Positions 1 to 6,430 of a stretch of 15,437 bases of DNA are shown in pieces. The notes below the pieces were generated by a model that saw only the letters and a program-made list of their open reading frames with translations, was not told where the DNA came from and did not search any database. The DNA comes from an uncultured Clostridia bacterium (GTDB taxonomy: Bacteria; Bacillota; Clostridia; TANB77; CAG-508). The DNA lies in the NCBI GenBank assembly GCA_934167685.1, contig CAKPLQ010000033.1, positions 1 to 15,437 on the forward strand, read 5' to 3'. The position numbers were made by a program, and so were the translations under genes. The stretch's first letter is position 1; every line of letters begins with the position of its first letter.

Positions 1-272
1 ACAGAAAATATTCTATATGCCATTATCGAACCACCAGTTATTAGATATACAATTCTTAGCATCCAATAATATAAAATTGGATGTACGTCATGTCCGCCAA
101 TTGACCATATTTCTCCAAATGTATGTCTTGCTAGCCCTACTGAATAACTTTCATCAAACCATAAATTACAATGAAAAGCTCCGAGTGATACAAATATTAT
201 TCCTATCACAATTATTGCAATATGCCATTGTTTTAAAGTAATTGATTTGAATTTTTCTTTGATTTTCTCCAT
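1..272 (-). CDS. Membrane glycosyltransferase, GT39/ArnT-like, N-terminal fragment
   Basis: The first 90 residues of a protein that runs off the left edge. After a short basic start (MEKIKEKFKS) there is one hydrophobic segment (about residues 16-34), then an outward loop carrying WFDESYS, followed by HDVHPILYYWML and another hydrophobic stretch. An Asp-Glu pair just after the first membrane helix and a His-Pro motif before the next are typical of polyprenyl-phosphate-sugar dependent GT-C glycosyltransferases (PMT/ArnT class), which move a sugar from a lipid carrier to a surface acceptor. The ATG at 272 is the first usable start; an AAAGGA sits about 12 bases upstream, slightly far. The next gene upstream, ytfJ, has its own terminator, so this gene is probably transcribed separately. 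The acceptor and sugar cannot be inferred from this fragment. Confidence 0.75.
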   Translation of the reverse strand, partial: MEKIKEKFKSITLKQWHIAIIVIGIIFVSLGAFHCNLWFDESYSVGLARHTFGEIWSIGGHDVHPILYYWMLRIVYLITGGSIMAYRIFS

Positions 273-320
273 CTTTTATTTCATTCCTTTCTAAAACTAC
301 AATCCTGTTAGAAAAAACCT

Positions 321-349
321 ATTCTAAACATATTGATAATTTTCAACAA
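321..349 (-). promoter_or_regulatory. Possible promoter of the glycosyltransferase gene
   Basis: Read on the minus strand, TTGTTG (344-349) is followed after 17 bases by TAGAAT (321-326). It lies downstream of the ytfJ terminator and 49 bases upstream of the start codon. The -35 match is weak. Confidence 0.3.
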
Positions 350-360
350 ACTTATTCTAC

Positions 361-399
361 TAAAAAACATAAAAAATAGCAAGTTTTTCTTGCTATTTT
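361..399 (-). terminator. Rho-independent terminator of ytfJ
   Basis: An 11-bp perfect stem (373-383 with 389-399, arm AAAATAGCAAG) with a 5-base loop begins 6 bases past the ytfJ stop. On the minus strand it is followed by an interrupted run of T. It closes the recX-scpA-DUF2953-ytfJ operon. Confidence 0.8.
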
Positions 400-404
400 A
401 TTTC

Positions 405-980
405 TTAAGATTGCTCATCTCCGAAAACTTCTCCATCAGACTCTACATAACTTGCCTTTTGAATATTCTCTTCTACCTTCTCTTCTTGTTTCTTTACTTC
501 TGGGCTCTTAGTTTTTTCTGAATATCTATTACGCATATCATTTATGATTTTTTTAGTTCTAGCTTCTTTTTCTTGAATTGTTTTATTAAACATTTCATTA
601 ATTTTCTGCATCAAATCTGGAACATAATCTAAAATCTTGTCTAAACAAGAATCATGGTCAACCGGCATCAATTTAACATTTCCTTCTTGAACAACTAAAA
701 ATGCCACGGGATTTATAGATACTCCAGCTCCAGCTCCACCACCAAATGGTAACTTGTACTGAATCTCTTCATCTTTGTCCCTTTTGTTGTATTCTTTTAA
801 AGTTTCACCTCTAAACTCACTTCCACCTGCTGCAAACCCAAAACTAACTTTCGAAATCGGAATAATCGTTATTCCTACTTGAGTTTCTATTGGCTCTCCT
901 ATAATTGTATTCACATCAACCATATTTTGAATACTACTCATTGCTGTAATCATAAGATTTTCTATTGGATGTTCGTTCAT
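405..980 (-). CDS. ytfJ: GerW/YtfJ-family sporulation protein
   Basis: 191 aa, soluble, no signal peptide. The N-terminus (MNEHPIENLMITAMSSIQNM) followed by VDVNTIIGEPI, TIIPISKVSFGFAAGGSEF and a glycine-rich stretch (PFGGGAGAGVSINPVAFLVV, about residues 78-97) is the pattern of the GerW (YtfJ) family. The last third (about 125-191) is charged and probably coiled or disordered, ending in a Lys/Glu-rich tail. In Bacillus the family is made in the forespore and needed for normal germination, so its presence suggests a spore former. The gene follows the DUF2953 gene, as it commonly does in Clostridia. A ribosome binding site (AGGATGATA) lies just before the ATG. A REP-like hairpin (1007-1077) lies between it and the preceding gene, and a terminator follows. 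Confidence 0.9.
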   Translation of the reverse strand: MNEHPIENLMITAMSSIQNMVDVNTIIGEPIETQVGITIIPISKVSFGFAAGGSEFRGETLKEYNKRDKDEEIQYKLPFGGGAGAGVSINPVAFLVVQEGNVKLMPVDHDSCLDKILDYVPDLMQKINEMFNKTIQEKEARTKKIINDMRNRYSEKTKSPEVKKQEEKVEENIQKASYVESDGEVFGDEQS

Positions 981-1006
981 ATTATATCATCCTCCACTTT
1001 TTAAAA

Positions 1007-1077
1007 TTTGCACGTTTGGGACCGGTTCTCAACGGTGCATTTTTTGCACCGCAGAGAACCGGTCCCAAACGTGCAAA
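1007..1077. repeat. REP-like unit pair, inverted (locus 1 of 3)
   Basis: Two copies of a 29-bp unit in opposite orientation (1010-1038 and 1046-1074). Together they form a very long hairpin: 1007-1030 pairs perfectly with 1054-1077 over 24 bp, then CGGTGCA pairs with TGCACCG across a short T-rich loop. Each unit has the core GGGACCGGTTCTC between GCAC and GGTGC ends. The same unit occurs at 13839-13908 and 15270-15339. It lies between the DUF2953 gene and ytfJ, and the DUF2953 reading frame runs into it. The GC content is far above that of the surroundings. It may be a REP/BIME-like repeat or an mRNA-stabilising or attenuating hairpin; there is no clear T tract in the transcribed direction. 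Confidence 0.9.
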
Positions 1078-1595
1078 ATCAATTTATATATATATTGCAT
1101 CAAATATATAGAAAATATACCATCTAGTTTGATTTTTACAAAATTTCTATTTGAATAAACTGGCACTATTTCATATTTAGACTTTTTGATAATTATCCCT
1201 AATATACTTGATATTATCCCTACAATAATCGCTGTAACTCCTGCATCCTGAGTTCCTATTTGCATATTTAAATCAATCTTTTTTATATCTATATCTATAT
1301 TTTTAAGCATTTCTACATAGTTAATAACTAAATTTTTTCCTTTTAATATTTTTATATCAATATCTGTATTTTTAATTTTAAAATTTGGTGGTTTCATATT
1401 TTTTGCATCTTTTTTAAATAATCTAATTTTACCAAATATCAATAAATACACATATATTTCGCTTTCTTTATTTATCTTTTTTCCTTTATCAGCCTCAGTA
1501 TCTATTATTAAATTTTCAATTTCAATGCCAATTCTGCTTGTATGTACCGCAAATGCGATTATAATTAATATTATAAAAATAAAAAGAAAAAACAA
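1029..1595 (-). CDS. DUF2953 membrane-anchored protein
   Basis: 188 aa from a TTG start. I prefer TTG at 1595 because the AGAGGTGG ribosome binding site lies 5 bases upstream of it; a GTG at 1604 lies inside that site and would add three residues. An N-terminal membrane helix (FLFIFIILIIIAFAV) is followed by a charged domain with YVYLLIFGKIRLF, and a second hydrophobic stretch (VTAIIVGIISSILGIII) lies near residues 122-138. This layout fits the DUF2953 family found next to ytfJ in spore-forming Firmicutes; its function is unknown. The last 12 or so residues (HVWDRFSAVQKMHR) are encoded by the REP-like repeat, so the repeat supplies the stop codon. It follows scpA by 56 bases in the same operon. 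Confidence 0.75.
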   Translation of the reverse strand: MFFLFIFIILIIIAFAVHTSRIGIEIENLIIDTEADKGKKINKESEIYVYLLIFGKIRLFKKDAKNMKPPNFKIKNTDIDIKILKGKNLVINYVEMLKNIDIDIKKIDLNMQIGTQDAGVTAIIVGIISSILGIIIKKSKYEIVPVYSNRNFVKIKLDGIFSIYLMQYIYKLILHVWDRFSAVQKMHR

Positions 1596-1651
1596 TATTT
1601 CCACCTCTTTTCGGTTTAATATTATTTTTTCCTTTTATTTCTTTTTTAATC

Positions 1652-2404
1652 CTATTTTAGCTTACTTTTTTCTACTTCTATATCTCCAAATAACTCTTCT
1701 TGTTCAGTTATAATTTTATTTCTTCTAGACATTTCTAGCAATCCCGAGAAAGCTGTAACAACTTCTCTCTTATCATGCTTTTTTAAAGAAAACAATTTAT
1801 TAAATGAGAATTTTTTAAATTTAATTAATGCTCTATACATTTGTTTTACTGTATCTCCAACCGAATAGGTTTCTGTTATTGCTATTTTTTCGATATTAGA
1901 AGCATTTTCATTTATCTTTTCTGTATTCTTTTGTAATATGTTTTTATAGATTTCCGGAATTATTTTATCATTATATTCTTTTTCAATCTTTTGCTTTGGC
2001 AATTCAATCTCTTCTGCTGATTTATAAAATCTTTTTGAATATTGCAAGAAGTTTTCTTTTAACTTTTTTGTTATCTCCTTATATTTTTTGTATTCAATTA
2101 TTCTTCTTATCAATTCTTCTTCTGTAATTTCTTCTTCATCTTCTTGTACTTTTGGTAATAAATGTTTTGATTTTAAGTATAATAATGTTGATGACATTAT
2201 CAGAAATTCGCTTGTTACTTCTAAATTTAATTGTTCCATTTGCTTTATATAATCTATGTATTGGTCTGTAATTTTACTTAAGTTGATGTCGTAAATATCC
2301 ATTTTATTTTTATCTATTAAATGACATAGTAAATCTAATGGACCTTCAAAGTTTTCTAATTTTATTGAGTATTTGTTTGTTTCAAGTGTTAGTATGTTCT
2401 GCAT
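1652..2404 (-). CDS. scpA: Segregation and condensation protein A
   Basis: 250 aa, the usual ScpA length. ScpA is the kleisin subunit that bridges SMC heads and, with ScpB, makes the condensin complex that compacts and segregates the chromosome. The N-terminal domain reads YSIKLENFEGPLDLLCHLI and DIYDINLSKITDQYIDYI, then FLIMSSTLLYLKSKHLLP, all family hallmarks. An acidic linker (EDEEEITEEELIRRIIEY) follows, and the C-terminal winged-helix region ends with VVTAFSGLLEMSRRNKI. The start codon directly abuts the recX stop codon (TAA then ATG, no gap), which implies translational coupling. The usual partner gene scpB is not adjacent here: DUF2953 follows instead. Confidence 0.95.
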   Translation of the reverse strand: MQNILTLETNKYSIKLENFEGPLDLLCHLIDKNKMDIYDINLSKITDQYIDYIKQMEQLNLEVTSEFLIMSSTLLYLKSKHLLPKVQEDEEEITEEELIRRIIEYKKYKEITKKLKENFLQYSKRFYKSAEEIELPKQKIEKEYNDKIIPEIYKNILQKNTEKINENASNIEKIAITETYSVGDTVKQMYRALIKFKKFSFNKLFSLKKHDKREVVTAFSGLLEMSRRNKIITEQEELFGDIEVEKSKLK

Positions 2405-2854
2405 TTAAATCTTGTATCCCTTTCTATATAAATATTGTTTTATTTCTTCTTCTGATAAATCAGCCTTCTTTTGCTTAATTTTTTCGGCACATCTTTCTTC
2501 ATATTCATTTAGCTCTTCAAAATTTTTGTCAATATACTGCTCTATTAATTTTCTGTCTAATCCTTTTGCCATTAACTTATATTTGATTTCTTTTATTGAC
2601 ATTGTTTTTAAATTCATATATTCTCTTACTTGTCTTTCTATAAAATCATAGTCATCTAAATATTTTGCTTCTTTTAAATAGTCTATAATTTCGTCCAACA
2701 TTTCATCTTCTATTTGCCCTTTGAATTTTTTTCTTACTTCTTGTTCTGTTCTTTTTTTATATGTTATATATTTAAACACTTTTGTTTTTTGTGCATCAAA
2801 TTCTTTTAATCTTTCAAAATTTAAAGTACTTTCTAAATTTTCTATAATTTTCAT
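2405..2854 (-). CDS. recX: Regulatory protein RecX
   Basis: 149 aa. RecX binds RecA filaments and limits RecA activity. The protein shows the three-helix repeats of the family: ALKYITYKK-like (FKYITYKKRTEQEVRKKF), then IIDYLKEAKYLDDYDFIERQV, then KEIKYKLMAKGLDRKLIEQYI, and a closing EEEIKQYLYRKGYKI. The length is typical of a short clostridial RecX. It is the first gene of a minus-strand operon with scpA, DUF2953 and ytfJ. GGAAAGGA is the likely ribosome binding site, about 9 bases before the ATG. Confidence 0.9.
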   Translation of the reverse strand: MKIIENLESTLNFERLKEFDAQKTKVFKYITYKKRTEQEVRKKFKGQIEDEMLDEIIDYLKEAKYLDDYDFIERQVREYMNLKTMSIKEIKYKLMAKGLDRKLIEQYIDKNFEELNEYEERCAEKIKQKKADLSEEEIKQYLYRKGYKI

Positions 2855-2877
2855 TTTTTAGTATTCCTTTCCTGTGT

Positions 2878-2906
2878 ATTTTATATTATTTTCTACTTTT
2901 TTGCAA
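2878..2906 (-). promoter_or_regulatory. Promoter of the recX-scpA-DUF2953-ytfJ operon
   Basis: On the minus strand, TTGCAA (2901-2906), a 17-base spacer and TAAAAT (2878-2883), 23 bases upstream of the recX start. A sigma-A type match with correct spacing. Confidence 0.6.
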
Positions 2907-2963
2907 GATTTTTCAAGTATATTTTGCTTTAAACAAATAATACTATAAATAGGTTTTATTTTG

Positions 2964-2991
2964 TTGTTTTGCAAAAACAAGATCATAAAAT
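2964..2991 (+). promoter_or_regulatory. Possible promoter of the small secreted protein gene
   Basis: TTGTTT (2964-2969), a 16-base spacer and TAAAAT (2986-2991), 29 bases upstream of the ATG at 3021. It diverges from the recX promoter in the same 166-base gap. Confidence 0.45.
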
Positions 2992-3020
2992 ATTTTCGAA
3001 TCGAATTTAAGGAGGTCAAT

Positions 3021-3443
3021 ATGAAAAAGAAATCACTTTTTATAGTTGGGCTATTAATGGCTGTTATTTTTATGTTTGCTACAACTTTAAGTTTCGCAAC
3101 AGATGGCAATGGTGCTATGAATGGTGTTAACGATGCTGTTAACGGTGTTCGTAACACTGTTGGTGAAGCCGAAAATGCTGTTGAAGGTGCTGTAAAAGAT
3201 GTTACTAATACTACAAACATGGGAACAACTCGTAATAATACTCAATCTACAAATTATACTGCTAATAGAACTGCAACAACTGGTACTGCAACTAATGCTA
3301 ACGCAGGTACATTTTTAGGTATGTCTTCTACTATGTGGACTTGGCTTATCTTAGCAGTTGCTGTTATTGCTATTATCGCTTTAGTTTGGTATTATTCTAA
3401 TCAGTTAACTAGAACTAGAAATTATGATGATAACAATCGATAA
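3021..3443 (+). CDS. Small exported protein with a C-terminal membrane helix, unknown function
   Basis: 140 aa. The start at 3021 is chosen because a perfect AAGGAGG lies 6 bases upstream; the longer frame opening at 2961 has no such site. The N-terminus is a signal peptide (MKKKSLFIVGLLMAVIF, hydrophobic to about residue 25, likely cut after SFA). Then comes a short repetitive helix-prone stretch (MNGVNDAVNGVRNTVGEAEN, repeating a V-N-A/T heptad-like pattern) and a Thr/Asn-rich disordered linker (about 65-95). A strong membrane helix (TWLILAVAVIAIIALVWYY) near residues 107-126 is followed by a short charged tail. This suggests a surface protein with a short outward domain. I do not recognise a named family. 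It has its own promoter and terminator, so it is monocistronic. Confidence 0.75.
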   Translation: MKKKSLFIVGLLMAVIFMFATTLSFATDGNGAMNGVNDAVNGVRNTVGEAENAVEGAVKDVTNTTNMGTTRNNTQSTNYTANRTATTGTATNANAGTFLGMSSTMWTWLILAVAVIAIIALVWYYSNQLTRTRNYDDNNR

Positions 3444-3449
3444 TATTTT

Positions 3450-3498
3450 AATAAATACTTGAAATAATTATATTTCAAGTATTTATTTATTTTTTATC
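3450..3498 (+). terminator. Terminator of the small exported protein gene
   Basis: A 16-bp perfect stem (3450-3465 with 3472-3487; arm AATAAATACTTGAAAT) and a 6-base loop, followed by a T-rich run. It starts 7 bases after the stop codon. Confidence 0.85.
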
Positions 3499-3518
3499 TT
3501 TTATTACTCAATTTTATA

Positions 3519-3527
3519 TGTTATAAT
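3519..3527 (+). promoter_or_regulatory. Extended -10 promoter of smpB
   Basis: TGTTATAAT is an extended -10 element (TGn before TATAAT at 3522-3527). No good -35 is seen, which is normal for this class. It lies 32 bases before the smpB start. Confidence 0.6.
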
Positions 3528-3559
3528 ATGTACTATAGTTAAGATTACGGAGGTTATGT

Positions 3560-4027
3560 ATGAATTCGAACACAAAATTAATTGCAAAAAATCCAGTGGC
3601 ATATCATAATTTTAATATAGAAGATAAATATGAAGCAGGAATTGTTTTGTCTGGCACAGAAATAAAGTCTATTAGAAAAGGGCGTGTTAATTTAAAAGAT
3701 AGTTATGCAGGCTTTAAAGATAGAGAATGTTACATATACTCTATGCATATTAGCCCATATGAACATGGGAACATTTTTAATAAAGACCCTTTACGTGATA
3801 GAAAATTACTTTTAAATAAAAGAGAACTTAATAAACTTTTTATAAAAGTTAAACAAGATGGATATAGCTTAATTCCAATTAGCCTATACTTTAAAGGTAG
3901 TTTTGTTAAGTTAGAATTAGGCGTTGGAAAAGGAAAAAAATTATATGATAAACGCCAAGATATTGCAAAAAAAGATGCTGAGCGTAGAATGCAAAAAGCT
4001 TTGAGAGCTAATGAAAAAGGAATTTAA
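3560..4027 (+). CDS. smpB: SsrA-binding protein SmpB
   Basis: 155 aa, full length. SmpB binds tmRNA and brings it to stalled ribosomes for trans-translation. The N-terminal beta-barrel reads AKNPVAYHNFNIEDKYEAGI then VLSGTEIKSIRKGRVNLKDS, with ISPYEHGNIFNKDPLRDRKL and the KLELGVGKGKKLYDKRQDI block before the basic tail (AKKDAERRMQKAL), all diagnostic. CGGAGG lies 6 bases before the ATG at 3560; a nearby upstream ATG at 3556 is out of frame. In many Firmicutes smpB follows rnr; here it stands alone between an extended -10 promoter and a bidirectional terminator. The tmRNA gene itself is not visible in the window. Confidence 0.97.
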   Translation: MNSNTKLIAKNPVAYHNFNIEDKYEAGIVLSGTEIKSIRKGRVNLKDSYAGFKDRECYIYSMHISPYEHGNIFNKDPLRDRKLLLNKRELNKLFIKVKQDGYSLIPISLYFKGSFVKLELGVGKGKKLYDKRQDIAKKDAERRMQKALRANEKGI

Positions 4028-4033
4028 ATCTAT

Positions 4034-4084
4034 AGATGACTATATAATAAGTTAACAAAAATTTTATTATATAGTCATCTTTTG
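4034..4084 (+). terminator. Terminator between smpB and the DUF1540 gene, possibly bidirectional
   Basis: A 17-bp perfect stem (4034-4050 with 4064-4080) with a 13-base loop, followed by TTTT on the plus strand. It starts 6 bases after the smpB stop and ends 7 bases from the DUF1540 stop codon, so it can serve both convergent genes; the T run is better for smpB. Confidence 0.8.
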
Positions 4085-4086
4085 CA

Positions 4087-4251
4087 TTATTTATTATATT
4101 CATAGCTTCCGCACATTGATTCATCAGCTTCGCAAGTATCACAATCCTCTGTTGGTACAACTTGAATTGTTTGTAATGTGCATCTTTGAGTCTCTGGATT
4201 TTGATATACACAACTTTCTACTGTGCAATTTATTTTTTGATTTTTTTCCAT
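4087..4251 (-). CDS. DUF1540 small six-cysteine protein
   Basis: 54 aa, too short for most gene-length cutoffs but well supported. The protein begins MEKNQKINCTVESCVYQ and has cysteines at residues 9, 14, 24, 37, 40 and 47. The INCTVxSC opening, the later RCTLQTIQV and a closing cluster of cysteines match the DUF1540 family of Firmicutes, which is thought to bind a metal such as zinc, though its role is unknown. AAAGGATG lies about 9 bases before the ATG. A -10-like TATAAT (minus strand, 4311-4316) lies about 60 bases upstream without a well-spaced -35. The gene converges on smpB and shares its terminator. Acidic residues between the cysteines are also typical. Confidence 0.85.
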   Translation of the reverse strand: MEKNQKINCTVESCVYQNPETQRCTLQTIQVVPTEDCDTCEADESMCGSYEYNK

Positions 4252-4331
4252 AATATATCATCCTTTCAAAATATATTTATGACAAAGTCATTTATCTTAG
4301 TCTTTCCATGATTATATTTTTTATGCTATTG

Positions 4332-4337
4332 TATAAT
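4332..4337 (+). promoter_or_regulatory. Possible -10 element for the 94-aa protein gene
   Basis: TATAAT at 4332-4337 preceded directly by TTG, 47 bases upstream of the start codon at 4385. No convincing -35 at 17 bases. The gap 4252-4384 also carries the divergent DUF1540 upstream region. Confidence 0.35.
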
Positions 4338-4384
4338 TTCAATTTTTTTTCATATACTAAATTTAATATTGAAAGGATATTTTT

Positions 4385-4669
4385 ATGTATGCAAAAGTTA
4401 TTTTATTTAGTTATAAATTTGGCGAAATCAGTAATTTTTTAAATAAGTTTTACGCTTCTCCTCAAGCCATTACAGATGACTCCTCGTCTTGGGAAAAGCA
4501 TTTTCCAAATCCAGTTGACGTTTCAGAAATAGTTGCAGCATTTTCTGATAACCATACCAATTTTGATATTGATATGTGGATTTCTTTTGATACAGATGTT
4601 TTTATTAAAATTTCTCCACAAAATGCAGATTTAATAATAAAATATATTTTCGAAAGATTCCCTTACTAA
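4385..4669 (+). CDS. Conserved 94-aa protein of unknown function
   Basis: 94 aa, soluble and acidic, with no signal peptide. It begins MYAKVILFSYKFGEISNFLN and ends IIKYIFERFPY. The alternation of strands and helices (AKVILFSY, ISNFLNKFY, MWISFDTDVFIKISP, NADLIIKYIFERF) suggests one small alpha/beta domain. It has a good ribosome binding site (AAAGGATATTTTT before ATG) and codon use like its neighbours. I have an impression that close relatives occur in other gut Clostridia, but I cannot verify this and know no function. It converges on recN with only 15 bases between the stop codons and no clear terminator hairpin between them. Confidence 0.7.
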   Translation: MYAKVILFSYKFGEISNFLNKFYASPQAITDDSSSWEKHFPNPVDVSEIVAAFSDNHTNFDIDMWISFDTDVFIKISPQNADLIIKYIFERFPY

Positions 4670-4684
4670 ACTAATTAATGAGTT

Positions 4685-6313
4685 TTAGGCTATTTTATTT
4701 CTTAATTCATTAGCATATTGAAGTGTTACATCATTGATTTCTCCTGATGATATACGTGCAATTTCGCATAAAACTTCTTGTTCATTTAATAGTTTTACAT
4801 TTGTGCATGTTCTTTCATTTTCTACTTTTTTACTTATAAAGTAATTGTAATCTGCCATTGCCGCAATTGGAGCTAAATGCGAAATACATAATACTTGATG
4901 ATTTTTTGAAATACTTCTCATCTTGTTTGCTACTGATTTTGCAGCTTTTCCACTTATTCCTGTATCTATTTCATCAAATATCATTACAGGCATATTATCT
5001 ACTTCTGCTAACACTTTTTTGATTGCTAACATTATTCTTGACATTTCTCCTCCTGATGCAACTTTAGTTAATTCGTTTTCATTTTCTCCAACATTAGTTT
5101 TTATATATATTCCTACTTGGTCTTTTCCTTCATCAAAAAATTCATCTATTTTATATTCTACTTTTACATTGATTTTGGCATTCTTCATTTCTAAATCTAC
5201 TAATTCTTTGTTTATTCTAGTGTTTAATTCTTCTGCATTTTCTTTTCTTATCGAACTAATTTTTTCTGCTATTTCTGTCATTTCTTTTTCTATTTGTTCT
5301 TTCTCTTGTTTTAGTTTATTGTTATATTCATCTACATTTTCTATTTTTATTATCTCTTTGTCTATTTCTTCTGCATATTTTAATATTTCTTCTATATTAT
5401 TTCCATATTTTCTTTTTAAGTTATCTATTATGTCTAACCTTGTTTCTACTTCTTCTCTTTCTTGTTCATCAAATTCTATGTCTTCTAAATAAGCATTTAC
5501 ATCTGAAGAAATTTCTTGCATTTCATAATATATGTTTTTTAAGTTTGATGCCGTTTCTTCATATTTTCTGTCTATGTTTTCAATTTTTTCTAATGCCCTT
5601 ATTGCATTTCCTATTAAATCTATTGTACTTTCTCCTATTGCCATTTCTGCTTCTGATAGGTTTTTAGCGATTTTTTCTGAATTCTTTATTTTTTTGCTTT
5701 TTTCTTCTAATTCAATTTCTTCCCCTTTTTTTAACCTTGCTTCTTGTATTTCATCTAATTGATATTTTAATAAGTCTAATTTTCTCTGTTTTTCTTTTTC
5801 GTCTCCATAATTGTTTTTTAGCTCTCTCTTTATTTCATTATATCTTTGATATTTTTCTTTATATTCTGACTTTAGTTTAAATACTTTTTCTCCTGCAAAA
5901 TTGTCTAAATATTTTATGTGTGTTCTACTATCCAATAATTTTTGGTTATCATTTTGCCCATGTATTTCTATATAATTACTCATAAAGTTTTTTAGTTCTG
6001 CTACAGTTACTAATCTACCATTTATTTTACACATGTTTCTTCCATTATTATAAATTTCTCTTGTTACTATTATATTGCCATCTACTGAATTTACGTCATT
6101 TGGAGCATACATACATAATTCCACATATGAATGATTTTCTCCTTTTCTTATCATTTCTTTTGAAAATCTTCCTCCACTTATTATACTTATTGAATCTATT
6201 ATTAATGTTTTTCCTGCACCAGTTTCTCCTGTTAATACATTCATACCTTTGTTTAAATCTATTTCTAAATCATCTATTATTCCTATATTTTTTATGTGTA
6301 AATTTGTTATCAT
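4685..6313 (-). CDS. recN: DNA repair protein RecN
   Basis: 542 aa from the ATG at 6313. This start is chosen because GGAG (6323-6326) lies 9 bases upstream and the protein then begins MITNLHIKNIGIIDDLEIDL, the usual RecN start; an in-frame ATG five codons earlier lacks a good site. RecN is an SMC-like ATPase acting in double-strand break repair. Walker A is GETGAGKT near residue 30. A long coiled coil rich in Glu and Lys occupies the middle. The ABC signature (ASGGEMSRIMLAI) and Walker B (MIFDEIDTGISG) lie in the last quarter, followed by the VLCISHLAPIAAMAD switch region. Length is slightly short for the family but complete. It is monocistronic here, without the argR/ahrC neighbour seen in many Firmicutes. 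Confidence 0.96.
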   Translation of the reverse strand: MITNLHIKNIGIIDDLEIDLNKGMNVLTGETGAGKTLIIDSISIISGGRFSKEMIRKGENHSYVELCMYAPNDVNSVDGNIIVTREIYNNGRNMCKINGRLVTVAELKNFMSNYIEIHGQNDNQKLLDSRTHIKYLDNFAGEKVFKLKSEYKEKYQRYNEIKRELKNNYGDEKEKQRKLDLLKYQLDEIQEARLKKGEEIELEEKSKKIKNSEKIAKNLSEAEMAIGESTIDLIGNAIRALEKIENIDRKYEETASNLKNIYYEMQEISSDVNAYLEDIEFDEQEREEVETRLDIIDNLKRKYGNNIEEILKYAEEIDKEIIKIENVDEYNNKLKQEKEQIEKEMTEIAEKISSIRKENAEELNTRINKELVDLEMKNAKINVKVEYKIDEFFDEGKDQVGIYIKTNVGENENELTKVASGGEMSRIMLAIKKVLAEVDNMPVMIFDEIDTGISGKAAKSVANKMRSISKNHQVLCISHLAPIAAMADYNYFISKKVENERTCTNVKLLNEQEVLCEIARISSGEINDVTLQYANELRNKIA

Positions 6314-6344
6314 AATAACCGTCTCCATTTCTTTATAAGTATTT

Positions 6345-6415
6345 CAAATCTTTGTTCGCTATTATTATAATAACTATTTTGATTTTTGTCAATAGTTTTT
6401 TCGAATATTTTTTCG
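6345..6415 (-). promoter_or_regulatory. recN promoter with two LexA-box-like sites
   Basis: On the minus strand, TTGACA (6387-6392), a 17-base spacer and TATAAT (6364-6369) form a consensus sigma-A promoter. Two 14-base imperfect palindromes flank it: 6402-6415 (read as CGAAAAAATATTCG on the minus strand) just upstream of the -35 and 6345-6358 (CGAACAAAGATTTG) just downstream of the -10. Each matches 8 of the 10 fixed bases of the Gram-positive LexA pattern CGAAC-N4-GTTCG. SOS control is plausible but not shown. The promoter call is strong, the operators weak. Confidence 0.7.
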
Positions 6416-6430
6416 TTTTTTTTTTACTAG

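Noticed and set aside
17..241. Plus-strand 74-aa frame at the left edge
   Set aside because: The minus strand encodes a recognisable glycosyltransferase start over the same bases.
2858..3220. Minus-strand 120-aa frame covering the recX upstream gap and the exported protein gene
   Set aside because: It is antisense to a gene with a perfect ribosome binding site and signal peptide, and its sequence (repeated Ala/Pro/Thr/Ser) is a shadow.
3560..4027. tmRNA gene next to smpB
   Set aside because: No tRNA-like ends or tag-peptide frame were seen in the flanks of smpB.
4008..4211. Minus-strand frame of 67 aa overlapping the smpB end
   Set aside because: It overlaps the smpB 3' end and terminator and is out of frame with the DUF1540 gene, whose cysteine pattern and ribosome binding site are clearly better.
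4923..5492. Long plus-strand frames inside recN
   Set aside because: They are antisense shadows of the Glu/Lys-rich coiled coil, giving Phe/Ser/Leu-rich proteins without ribosome binding sites.
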